From positions 1 to 64,000 of the forward strand of contig JAJDAD010000002.1 of assembly GCA_029262055.1 (NCBI GenBank): a stretch of DNA of 64,000 bases, read 5' to 3'. Source of the stretch: Candidatus Zhuqueibacterota bacterium (GTDB taxonomy: Bacteria > Zhuqueibacterota > Zhuqueibacteria > Oceanimicrobiales > Oceanimicrobiaceae). Positions within the stretch are counted from its first letter, which is position 1. Every line of letters begins with the position of its first letter. The position numbers and the translations under genes were made by a program. The notes under the pieces were generated by a model. It was not told the origin of the DNA. It was given only the letters and a program-made list of their open reading frames with translations, and ran no database searches. Below are positions 8,333 through 16,529 of this stretch, one piece after another.

Positions 8333-9766
8333 ATGATGCACATCCCACTGATCAGGGCCGGGCAACCGTACAAGAGCCTGAACACTACCGGCGTCTACGA
8401 CTTCAGGACTGGCCGGCAGGTGGCGGAGTTGAGTCAGGCTAACAGTGGCCTGATCCGCAAAGACTTTGCTCTGGCCCAACGAAACAAGCAAAGCCTGGAC
8501 GCGTTGCCCGTGCACGAGTTGCTCACCATTTGCAAGAATGCCGCAGACTTGTTTGCGACAGCAGACTTGCCGCTCGATGGTGAGACGCAGTCTCCGGACG
8601 ACTATGTGCGCGCGATTTCGATGACTACCGGGATGCCCCAGAGTCTGGCCCGCAGAAACATGGAAAAAGTATGCGTGGTCCTGAGAGAGATGGCTGCCGT
8701 TCTGGGCGGGCTTACCCGCGGCCTGGATTTGTCAATCCTGGATCAGGGTTGGGGCACGCAGGACGATCGTTCACTTAGCTATCTTTGTTGCGCAAATACA
8801 CTGGGCGCCATTCTGCCGAACAACTCACCGGGCGTGCATTCGCTTTGGCTGCCGAGCATTCCGTTGAAAGTTCCGCTGGTTCTCAAACCGGGCAGTCAGG
8901 AGCCGTGGACCCCCTACCGCGTGGCCCAGGCATTTATGGCTGCCGGGTGCCCGCCCGAGGCTTTCAGCCTGTATCCAACTGATCACGCCGGAGCAACCGA
9001 GATTCTCCTGCGCAGCGACCGTTCCATGCTGTTTGGTGACGTCAGCACGGTGCGTGCCTGGGAAAAGGACCGGCGTGTACAAATCCACGGGCCGGGCTGG
9101 AGCAAGGTTGTGGTCGGACAGGACAAAATAGCCGACTGGCCGCAGTTCCTGGACGTGATGGTAGACTCGATTACAATCAACAGCGGCAGGTCATGCCTGA
9201 ACGCTTCCGCTGTGTGGGTCCCGTCGCATGGACGCGAAATCGCCGAGGCCCTGGCGCAACGCCTGGCCGGGATCAGCGCGCGGACGATGGATGATCCCGA
9301 AGCCGAGCTTGCGGCATTTGTCAACCCGATAGTGGCTGAACGGATTTCCAGCCTGGTCGACAGTGGCCTGGCACAAGGCGGCGCGCAGGACTTGACCGCA
9401 AAGTATAGAGATGGCGGCCGTCTTGTCGAAGTAGATGGTGCTACGTTTTTGCTGCCTACGATCATATGGTGCGAAGATCCCGAACACCCCCTTGCAAACA
9501 TGGAATTACTTTTCCCATTTGCCAGCGTTGTTGAAGTACCGCAGGATAATATTTTGGAGAAAATGGGATCGACCCTTGTCGGCACGATTATCACTGAAAA
9601 CCGCTCTTTCGTCCAGGAAGCGCTTGCCGCACCCAATATCGACCGGCTCAATCTAGGCCTCATACCGACAAGCAGGATTAGCTGGGATCAACCACACGAA
9701 GGCAACTTGTTTGAGCATCTGTATAAACAGAGGGCCCTGCAATCGACCATCCCAGTTGCTGTCTGA
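8333..9766 (+). CDS. ALDH-superfamily acyl-CoA reductase (LuxC-like)
   Basis: The 477-residue protein belongs to the aldehyde dehydrogenase superfamily. The catalytic Cys lies in the segment INSGRSCLNAS (Cys288). A cofactor-domain segment WLPSIPLKVPLVLKPGSQEPWTP and a late LFPFASVVEVP segment are typical of this fold. Reductive members turn acyl thioesters into aldehydes with NAD(P)H. The gene sits between an adenylating enzyme and an iron alcohol dehydrogenase, so the proposed route is acid to activated acyl to aldehyde to alcohol. This assignment of direction is inference; an oxidising dehydrogenase is the alternative. Confidence 0.75.
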   Translation: MMHIPLIRAGQPYKSLNTTGVYDFRTGRQVAELSQANSGLIRKDFALAQRNKQSLDALPVHELLTICKNAADLFATADLPLDGETQSPDDYVRAISMTTGMPQSLARRNMEKVCVVLREMAAVLGGLTRGLDLSILDQGWGTQDDRSLSYLCCANTLGAILPNNSPGVHSLWLPSIPLKVPLVLKPGSQEPWTPYRVAQAFMAAGCPPEAFSLYPTDHAGATEILLRSDRSMLFGDVSTVRAWEKDRRVQIHGPGWSKVVVGQDKIADWPQFLDVMVDSITINSGRSCLNASAVWVPSHGREIAEALAQRLAGISARTMDDPEAELAAFVNPIVAERISSLVDSGLAQGGAQDLTAKYRDGGRLVEVDGATFLLPTIIWCEDPEHPLANMELLFPFASVVEVPQDNILEKMGSTLVGTIITENRSFVQEALAAPNIDRLNLGLIPTSRISWDQPHEGNLFEHLYKQRALQSTIPVAV

Positions 9767-9911
9767 CAGCTTATCCCATATTTTTGAAACCCAAAAGAGC
9801 TAACCTGGATAATTCATGAGGCTGCGCATTGGGCACCAATCTAACCCGAAAAGATTCCTTTTGCGTGACGGGGAAGCTATTCATGCATAGTGCAGGCTAA
9901 CAGGACCGGCC

Positions 9912-11063
9912 ATGCTAATGAACTTCGATTTTAATCCCACGACGCGGGTCCTGTACGGGGAAGAGAGTATAGAACAGGTTGCGGATCTGGCGCGCAATCT
10001 GGATGCCGGTCGTGTTCTGCTGGTTACGGATCCCGGGCTGGTCAAAGCCGGGCATGCGGCCAATACCAGCTCGCTTTTGAATAAATCCGGTTTTGATGTT
10101 GTCGTTTTCAAGGCCGTCCATGAGAATCCGACCACGGCGCAGGTAGAAGCCGGTGTGCGCTTCGCAAGTAGTCAGGGGCCGATCGACAGCATCATCGCGC
10201 TCGGTGGCGGCAGCGTAATGGATTGTGCCAAGGGCATCAATTTGCTGCTGACCAACGGCGGCGAGTTACAGGATTACGAAGGCAAGGGGAAGGCAAAAAA
10301 AGAACTTCTGCCGGCCATCGGCATCCCAACCACTGCGGGAACCGGTAGTGAGGCGCAATCTTTCGCCTTGATCGCCGATGACAAGACCCATAGAAAAGCG
10401 GCATATGGCGATATCAAGATACGTTTTGACGCCGTCATATTGGATCCGTTACTGCTCTTGAGTGTGCCGCCGGCGGTTCGGGCTGTAACCGGCATGGACG
10501 CAATTTCTCACGCGATCGAAAGTTTTGTATCAAAGAAACGCAATGCTCTTTCGCAGATGTTCAGCCGGGAGGCGTGGCGGCTGCTCGAGGCAAACTACGA
10601 GGTCACGCTGGATCAGCCTGACAACATTGCCGCGCTTGGCGCCATGCTTTTGGGGGCGCATTTTGCCGGCGCTGCAATCGAAAATGCCATGCTGGGTGCT
10701 GCGCATGCTTGTGCCAATCCGTTGACTGCCAGATTCGGGATCACGCACGGCATTGCTGTTGGACTAATGCTGCCGCATGTGATCAAGTTTAACGGACAAG
10801 CAGTGAATGGTGATTATGCCCGGCTTCTGGAACCGCTCAGTCTGATCCGCCGGCAAGAATTTTCCGGAGCCAGCCAACTGGCCGAACGCGTCTTCGAGTT
10901 GCGGAAAAGATGTGGCCGGGCGGAGCGATTGCGTGACTTTGACATCAGAGAAGACGATTTGCCGGAACTGGCCGCGGACGCCGCACAGCAGTGGACCGGC
11001 GGTTTTAATCCGAGACCGGTTGCAAAACCGGAAATGTTGCAACTCTATCGACAAGCTTTTTGA
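9912..11063 (+). CDS. Iron-containing alcohol dehydrogenase
   Basis: The 383-residue length and motifs fit the group III (iron-dependent) alcohol dehydrogenases. ALGGGSVMDCAKG is the NAD(P)-binding GGGS motif, and IPTTAGTGSEAQ is the second conserved nucleotide segment. The metal ligands are visible in GMDAISHAIESF, GAAHACANPL and ITHGIAVGLMLPH. It interconverts alcohols and aldehydes with NAD(P)H. After the LuxE- and LuxC-like genes it probably reduces the aldehyde made there. The intergenic spacing of 145 bases leaves room for a separate promoter, but none is obvious. Confidence 0.88.
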   Translation: MLMNFDFNPTTRVLYGEESIEQVADLARNLDAGRVLLVTDPGLVKAGHAANTSSLLNKSGFDVVVFKAVHENPTTAQVEAGVRFASSQGPIDSIIALGGGSVMDCAKGINLLLTNGGELQDYEGKGKAKKELLPAIGIPTTAGTGSEAQSFALIADDKTHRKAAYGDIKIRFDAVILDPLLLLSVPPAVRAVTGMDAISHAIESFVSKKRNALSQMFSREAWRLLEANYEVTLDQPDNIAALGAMLLGAHFAGAAIENAMLGAAHACANPLTARFGITHGIAVGLMLPHVIKFNGQAVNGDYARLLEPLSLIRRQEFSGASQLAERVFELRKRCGRAERLRDFDIREDDLPELAADAAQQWTGGFNPRPVAKPEMLQLYRQAF

Positions 11064-11267
11064 CCGATATTTCGCAGGTCGCGATTGGGCACTTCCCGCG
11101 CGAAGTGGCGGATTGTCAGGTAGGAGGTCCGTCGCAGCTTGAAAAATCTTCGCACGGCTGAGGAGTTTTTCCACCTATCTTCGATCCTTGCGGAAACAAA
11201 AAATCGCGTGCTACGTGTTCAGAAAGAGCATGGCCATGATTGCTAGAAAACAGGTATACCAGTCGAC

Positions 11268-12395
11268 ATGTTCGTTTTTAAGAAAATACTAATTCTACTC
11301 CTGCTGCTTCCGGCTCTGTCAGCCAGTGCTCAAAACGAGCCCAGCGTAGCCGACACATGGCAGATGTTCCGTGGCAATGCTGAACAAACCGGAGTTGTCG
11401 CCGGGCGCTTGCCTGAAGATCCGGAAGTCCTGTGGACCTTTCAGGCGAGCGATGTTATCGAGTCCAGCCCGGCAATTGCCAACGGAGTCGTTTACGTGGG
11501 ATCGTTGGATGGATTTCTCTATGCCATCGATTTTGAGACCGGTGAACTTAAGTGGAAAATAGAAGCCGAGGACCAGATCAAGTCCTCACCGCTGGTGCGT
11601 GACGGTAGAGTATTTTTCGGAGATGAAATCGGAAGATTCCATGCCGTTGACGCAGGTACCGGCGCAAGAATTTGGTCTTTTCTGGCAGGCGGCGGCATTA
11701 CGTCCTCCGCCAATTATTATGAGGGACGAGTGCTGTTCGGTGCTTATGATAACAATCTCTATTGCCTGTCCGCAACGGACGGCGCCCTGCAATGGCAGGT
11801 TGAAACCGAAGGCTACGTGCATTCATCCCCGGCTATCGTCGATGGCGCGGTGCTGAGCACAGGCTGCGATGGCTTTTTACGCATAACCGACATCGCGGAC
11901 GGGCATGAGCGCCAGCGGATCGAAATCGGTGACTATGTCGCAGGCAGTCCGGCTGTTCGCGACGGCCAGGTGTTCTTCGGCACATTCGGCAATCAGGTTT
12001 GTGCGGCAAGCCTGGCGCAAAACCAGATAGTCTGGCGCTACGAGCACCCCAAGCGAAAATTCCCGTACTACTCTTCGGCGGCGGTCACAAAGGAAGTGGT
12101 CATCATCGGTGGGCGCGACAAGCTGGTGCATGCCCTCGATCCAGCAGACGGCAAGGAGTTGTGGACTTTTTCCGCGGGCGCAAAGGTGGAAGCGTCGCCG
12201 GTGGTGGTTTCCGACCAGGTTATTGTCGCAACGGCGCGGGGCAAGATATTCATTCTAAATATTGAGACCGGTGCGGCGCTCTGGCAGTTCGACACCGGCA
12301 GCGGAGTAGTTTCCTCGCCCGGCTTTGCTGCAGGGCGCTTCGTCATAGGTTCGGACGATGGCATTCTCTATTGTTTTGGCTCTAAACAAGAATAA
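11268..12395 (+). CDS. Secreted PQQ-type beta-propeller protein (BamB-like)
   Basis: The 375-residue protein has a clear signal peptide (MFVFKKILILLLLLPALSASA, cut before QNEP). The mature chain is a compact propeller of seven or eight similar blades of about 40 residues, each with a 'SSPAIxDGxVYxGSxDGxLYAxDxxTGxxxW' pattern. It is the most regular and BamB-like propeller in the window, but it lacks a lipobox, unlike BamB. The likely location is the periplasm, as a binding scaffold. It starts 200 bases after the alcohol dehydrogenase and ends six bases before the radical SAM gene, with which it is probably co-transcribed. Confidence 0.82.
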   Translation: MFVFKKILILLLLLPALSASAQNEPSVADTWQMFRGNAEQTGVVAGRLPEDPEVLWTFQASDVIESSPAIANGVVYVGSLDGFLYAIDFETGELKWKIEAEDQIKSSPLVRDGRVFFGDEIGRFHAVDAGTGARIWSFLAGGGITSSANYYEGRVLFGAYDNNLYCLSATDGALQWQVETEGYVHSSPAIVDGAVLSTGCDGFLRITDIADGHERQRIEIGDYVAGSPAVRDGQVFFGTFGNQVCAASLAQNQIVWRYEHPKRKFPYYSSAAVTKEVVIIGGRDKLVHALDPADGKELWTFSAGAKVEASPVVVSDQVIVATARGKIFILNIETGAALWQFDTGSGVVSSPGFAAGRFVIGSDDGILYCFGSKQE

Positions 12396-12401
12396 GAAAA
12401 T

Positions 12402-13748
12402 ATGATTTCATCTGAAGACAAAGTTCGGTTCGATCCGGCAACCTCGCGCTCCGAGCTCAAACAGACCGAGGGTGGCAGCGTGTTCGTTTCCAACTACCCG
12501 CCCTTCTCTTTTTGGAAAGAGGAGGAAGTGGATTCAGCGTTGAGCGCCTTAAACACGGCGCCGGTCGCAGACAACACGCTCGGTCTCTACCTCCATATTC
12601 CGTTTTGTCGCAAGCGCTGCAAATTTTGTTATTATTTGGTGCACACGGACAAGAACTCCGAGCAGATAGATAGTTACCTGGATGTGCTGGCACGCGAAGT
12701 TGAGCTGTACAGCGAGCTGCAGTCGGTCCAGGGCCGGCCGCTGAAGTTCGTCTATTTTGGTGGCGGCACACCATCCTATATCAGTGTCAATCACCTAGAA
12801 AAGCTGGTGACCAGGCTCAAGGCTGCCATTTCCTGGGAGGGAGCTGAGGAGATCACGTTTGAGTGCGAGCCCGGCACACTTTCTCAGAGTAAAGTCGAAG
12901 CCATCCGGCAGGCCGGCGTTACCCGGTTGAGCCTGGGCATTCAGAATTTTGATGATGATATCCTGCAGGAAAACGGGCGGGCGCATCTGAGCAAGGAAAT
13001 CTACAAGTCTTTGCCCTGGATTGAACAGGTTAGGTTCGACCAGGTCAATGTTGATTTGATCGCGGGTATGGTCGGCGAGACCTGGGCAACCTGGAAGGAC
13101 AACGTCAAGCGGGTGATTGAACTCGACCCTGAGAGTGTCACTATCTACCAGATGGAACTGCCGTTCAATACAGTCTATGTGAAGGAGCTTCGGGATGGTG
13201 GCAGCGTGCACGTGGCGGACTGGCAAACCAAACGTGATTGGCAAGCATACGCATTCTCAGAACTGAAATCAGCGGGCTATGAGATTTCAAGTGCCTACAC
13301 GATGGTTAAGAAGGACAAAGAATGCCGGTTCGTATATCGCGACTCGGTCTGGCAGGGCACCGACGTGCTGGGTGCCGGCGTGGCTTCTTTTGGCCACATT
13401 AATCATGTGCACATGCAAAACACCGCATCCTGGAGTCAATACATCGAGACGCTCAAGGCGGGCAAACTGCCACTGAACCGTGGCTATACTACCAATGCGA
13501 ATGAACGCCTGGTGCGCGAAGCGATTTTGCAGATGAAGCTTGGACGAGTGTCCGCTGCTTATTTTAAGCAAAAATTTGACACCGACATCATACAGCATTT
13601 TGGCCAGTCTTACGAGAAGCTCCGGCGCGAAGGCATGCTGATATTTGACCGCGAGACCGTCGAACTGACCGAAAAGGGTCTGCACCAGGTGGACCAGCTC
13701 TTGCCGGAGTTTTACAGTGAAGCGTTTCGAAATTCACGCTACACCTAG
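12402..13748 (+). CDS. HemN/HemW-like radical SAM enzyme
   Basis: The 448-residue protein carries the radical SAM cluster motif CRKRCKFC (Cys69, 73 and 76) in the HemN/HemW-type context LYLHIPFC. YFGGGTPSYIS, a GxGxxS-type segment, and a C-terminal winged-helix-like HemN_C region with FKQKFDTDI follow. Family members include oxygen-independent coproporphyrinogen oxidase, the heme chaperone HemW, heme-degrading ChuW, and methyltransferase/cyclopropanase enzymes of natural-product pathways. The setting beside an acyl-activating and reducing trio and far from other heme genes argues against a housekeeping role, though the actual reaction cannot be read from sequence. The spacing of six bases to the upstream propeller suggests one operon. 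Confidence 0.8.
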   Translation: MISSEDKVRFDPATSRSELKQTEGGSVFVSNYPPFSFWKEEEVDSALSALNTAPVADNTLGLYLHIPFCRKRCKFCYYLVHTDKNSEQIDSYLDVLAREVELYSELQSVQGRPLKFVYFGGGTPSYISVNHLEKLVTRLKAAISWEGAEEITFECEPGTLSQSKVEAIRQAGVTRLSLGIQNFDDDILQENGRAHLSKEIYKSLPWIEQVRFDQVNVDLIAGMVGETWATWKDNVKRVIELDPESVTIYQMELPFNTVYVKELRDGGSVHVADWQTKRDWQAYAFSELKSAGYEISSAYTMVKKDKECRFVYRDSVWQGTDVLGAGVASFGHINHVHMQNTASWSQYIETLKAGKLPLNRGYTTNANERLVREAILQMKLGRVSAAYFKQKFDTDIIQHFGQSYEKLRREGMLIFDRETVELTEKGLHQVDQLLPEFYSEAFRNSRYT

Positions 13749-14024
13749 AGTATAGGTTTAGTCCGAACATGTCCCTGTCCAGGACCGAAGCGTTGCGGCG
13801 CCGTGCGCTCGCGCCGACAGATATTCCCGAGTCATAGCGGGCGATGCTATCTCTGTGCTATGTATTCGCCTTGACTGAAAACGGGCACCCGCGTTAGGGT
13901 GAGGAAAATCCCAGGAAGTCATTCCGGGCCCATGTCCGTGCATGCACGCGCTTTCAATCTTAATTAACCGTGACTCAAGAAAGACATCCAATCAACAAGA
14001 ACCCAGAGGCAAAGGAGTAAAAAG

Positions 14025-16460
14025 ATGAACAGTTTACGAAGCATGATCCGAATATCAACCGGCATCGTTTGGGCGGCTGCTCTCCTCCTGATTGCGACAA
14101 CGAGCGTACAGGCAGGAGAGAAGGGGGCAGACTGGCCACGCTGGCGCGGCACAAATCTAAATGGCACTGCCCTGGATACAGACATTTTTAAATTTGACCA
14201 GGGTTACGGTCTTGCGATCGCTTGGAAGGCATCGTTGGGTTCAGGGTATTCTAGTGTTTCCATAGCGGATGGCCGGGCAGTGACCATGTTTTCAGACAGC
14301 ACATTTGATTTTGTGGTTGCATTGGATGCCGACACCGGGGAAGAGCAGTGGCGTTTCAAGATCGATTCAACTTACGTCGGGCATAATGGCTCTCATAACG
14401 GGCCTATTTCGACGCCACTGATCGATGACTCCACGGTATATGGCCTCGGACCGAAGGGACAACTCTTTGCTCTCGACGTCCGAAGTGGTAAATTGGTTTG
14501 GTCAAAACATATCATCAATGATCATGAAGCAAAAATCCCCTTTTACGGTTTTTCGACGGTCCCACTGGTTGTCAATGATGTTCTTGTAGTTGAAACAGGT
14601 GGCGGGGCGACCACGATATCCGGTTTTGATAAGAAGACCGGCGAATTGCTTTGGGCCACGGGCAACGATGTGATTCGGTACCAGTCACCCATCGTGATGG
14701 ACATACATGGACAAGAACAGCTGCTCTGCGCTGGAGATAAGTATGTTTATGGACTGGACTCACGGACCGGCAAAAAGCTATGGGATTTCGAGCACGGTGG
14801 CCAGGGACGTTCAAGGGGAGGTCGGAGCATAAACCCGGTGGTTGTGGCCGACAACCGGGTGTTCCTCGACAACAAACGCACCGGAGGCGTACTATTTGAA
14901 GTAAAGAAAACAGAAACCGGCTTCAGTCCGGAGGAAGTTTGGACCACCGGCGATATCAGGCAAAGCTACAACACCTCGGTCGTACATGATGGCTATCTCT
15001 ACGGTTACAGCAATCGCTTTCTCTCTTGCGTCGATGCCAAAACCGGAGAGGGAGCCTGGAAATCACGCACGCCCGGTGATGGTTTTGTCATCCTGGTTGA
15101 CAGCCATTTGGTGATTTTGACCAAACAGGGCACGTTGCACGTCGCCGAACCCACACCTGAAAAGTACACCGAATTGGCCAGTCTGCAACTTTTTGATAAT
15201 CTGACCTGGACACCGCCGAGCTTTGCACATGGCCGGATATATGCGCGCAGCCTGCGTGAAATTGCGGCCGTTGACATAGCTAAAGTTGATAATCTTACTC
15301 AACTTGAAAAACCGAAGCTAGAGCTTCTGAATGAGAGCGGCAAGTTTGCGCAATTTATAAAACGCCTGGAGGCCGCCGAAGTAAGCGCCAGAAAGCAGAT
15401 GGCGGCCCAGTTTATCGCGGAGCAGAAGCAATTTCCAATTATTGAGGATAAACGCTTCGCCCACATCGTTTTTTTCGGTGATGCCGACGACCTTGCTATG
15501 CAAGGCGATATGTTGAATGCCGGCCAGGAAGTGGCGTTGCAGCAGATAGAGGGCACGGGGCTTTTCTTCCGATCTTTTGAGCTGGAACCGGATGCCCGGC
15601 TTGACTACGTTTTGAGACAAGATTTTGATAATTTCGTGACAGATCCCCGCAACCCTCACAAAGTGCCGTCGTACGTTCTACCTGCTGCCGAAGTCTCTGA
15701 GCTGCGCATGAGCGAGTGGCAACAGCCATCCCACCTGGACGAACCAACCGGCGCGCGCGGTACCATCGAGACCCTTGAGTTTGAAAGCAAAATTCTGGAA
15801 AACAAGCGCAATCTGCATGTTTATTTGCCGGCGGGTTATAGCGCGGGGGACAAGCGCTACCCAACGGTTTATGTCAACTATGGCAGGAATGCGAAAGACA
15901 TGGGCCTCATGCCGAACACATTGGACAACCTCATTGCTGCCGGGCGGATCCGGTCGGTCATCACAGTGTTTGTGGAAGCGCCAAACAGCCGACAGGAGTA
16001 TTCCCGCAATCAAAGGGATCAATATGCTCAAATGTTCGTACAAGAGCTGCTTCCCCATATCGATGGTAAATATCGCACGGTCGCCGGCCCGGAAGGCCGT
16101 CTGTTCATGGGAGGCGATGAGGCTGCATTTGCCGCGTTTTATGCGGCGTTCAAATATCCGGGGACGGCGAGTATGCTCGCTGGGCAGTCGTCCCATCTCT
16201 TTCCCACGATCGGAGGCGATGAACTCACTGCTTTGGTTAGGGACTCCCAAAAGCTGGATATCAGATTCTATCTGGATTACGGTGTCTATGATTCCCGCGG
16301 CCCCGGCTTTGATTGGAAGGACCTCAACAAAAATTTCGTGAAACTGCTCACGAAAAAAGGATACGATCTGACCAGCAAACAAGTGAACGAAGGTTTTGGG
16401 TTTGCCAGTTGGCGTAATCGCACAGACAAGATATTGGAAACATTCTTCGCCGCAAAATAG
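14025..16460 (+). CDS. Secreted beta-propeller fused to E-set and pseudo-esterase domains
   Basis: This protein has 811 residues and a signal peptide ending near VQAGEKG. The mature N-terminus is DWPRWRGTNLNG, and propeller blades run to about residue 420. A helical linker (about 435-475), an E-set domain like the N-terminal domain of enterochelin esterases (about 480-570) and an esterase-like alpha/beta hydrolase domain (about 580-811) follow. The nucleophile elbow reads MGGDEAA, with Asp698 in place of Ser, and the usual C-terminal His of the GHxxxxWR motif is Phe791 (GFGFASWR). The hydrolase is therefore probably inactive and binding-only. The strong ribosome site AAAGGAG precedes ATG 14025. 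The next gene encodes a paralogue of the same architecture. Confidence 0.85.
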   Translation: MNSLRSMIRISTGIVWAAALLLIATTSVQAGEKGADWPRWRGTNLNGTALDTDIFKFDQGYGLAIAWKASLGSGYSSVSIADGRAVTMFSDSTFDFVVALDADTGEEQWRFKIDSTYVGHNGSHNGPISTPLIDDSTVYGLGPKGQLFALDVRSGKLVWSKHIINDHEAKIPFYGFSTVPLVVNDVLVVETGGGATTISGFDKKTGELLWATGNDVIRYQSPIVMDIHGQEQLLCAGDKYVYGLDSRTGKKLWDFEHGGQGRSRGGRSINPVVVADNRVFLDNKRTGGVLFEVKKTETGFSPEEVWTTGDIRQSYNTSVVHDGYLYGYSNRFLSCVDAKTGEGAWKSRTPGDGFVILVDSHLVILTKQGTLHVAEPTPEKYTELASLQLFDNLTWTPPSFAHGRIYARSLREIAAVDIAKVDNLTQLEKPKLELLNESGKFAQFIKRLEAAEVSARKQMAAQFIAEQKQFPIIEDKRFAHIVFFGDADDLAMQGDMLNAGQEVALQQIEGTGLFFRSFELEPDARLDYVLRQDFDNFVTDPRNPHKVPSYVLPAAEVSELRMSEWQQPSHLDEPTGARGTIETLEFESKILENKRNLHVYLPAGYSAGDKRYPTVYVNYGRNAKDMGLMPNTLDNLIAAGRIRSVITVFVEAPNSRQEYSRNQRDQYAQMFVQELLPHIDGKYRTVAGPEGRLFMGGDEAAFAAFYAAFKYPGTASMLAGQSSHLFPTIGGDELTALVRDSQKLDIRFYLDYGVYDSRGPGFDWKDLNKNFVKLLTKKGYDLTSKQVNEGFGFASWRNRTDKILETFFAAK

Positions 16461-16529
16461 CAGAATAGAGCAGGAGGTCTGGCGGCTTGAAAGTCCACCA
16501 GCGGCCTGCAAACCAGAAGAGGATTAGGT

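Noticed and set aside
8983-9663. 226-residue frame on the minus strand
   Set aside because: It is antisense to the acyl-CoA reductase and Ser/Arg-rich without motifs.
15678-16511. 277-residue frame on the minus strand
   Set aside because: It is antisense to the propeller/pseudo-esterase gene, with no domain character; the sense frame is clearly a family protein.
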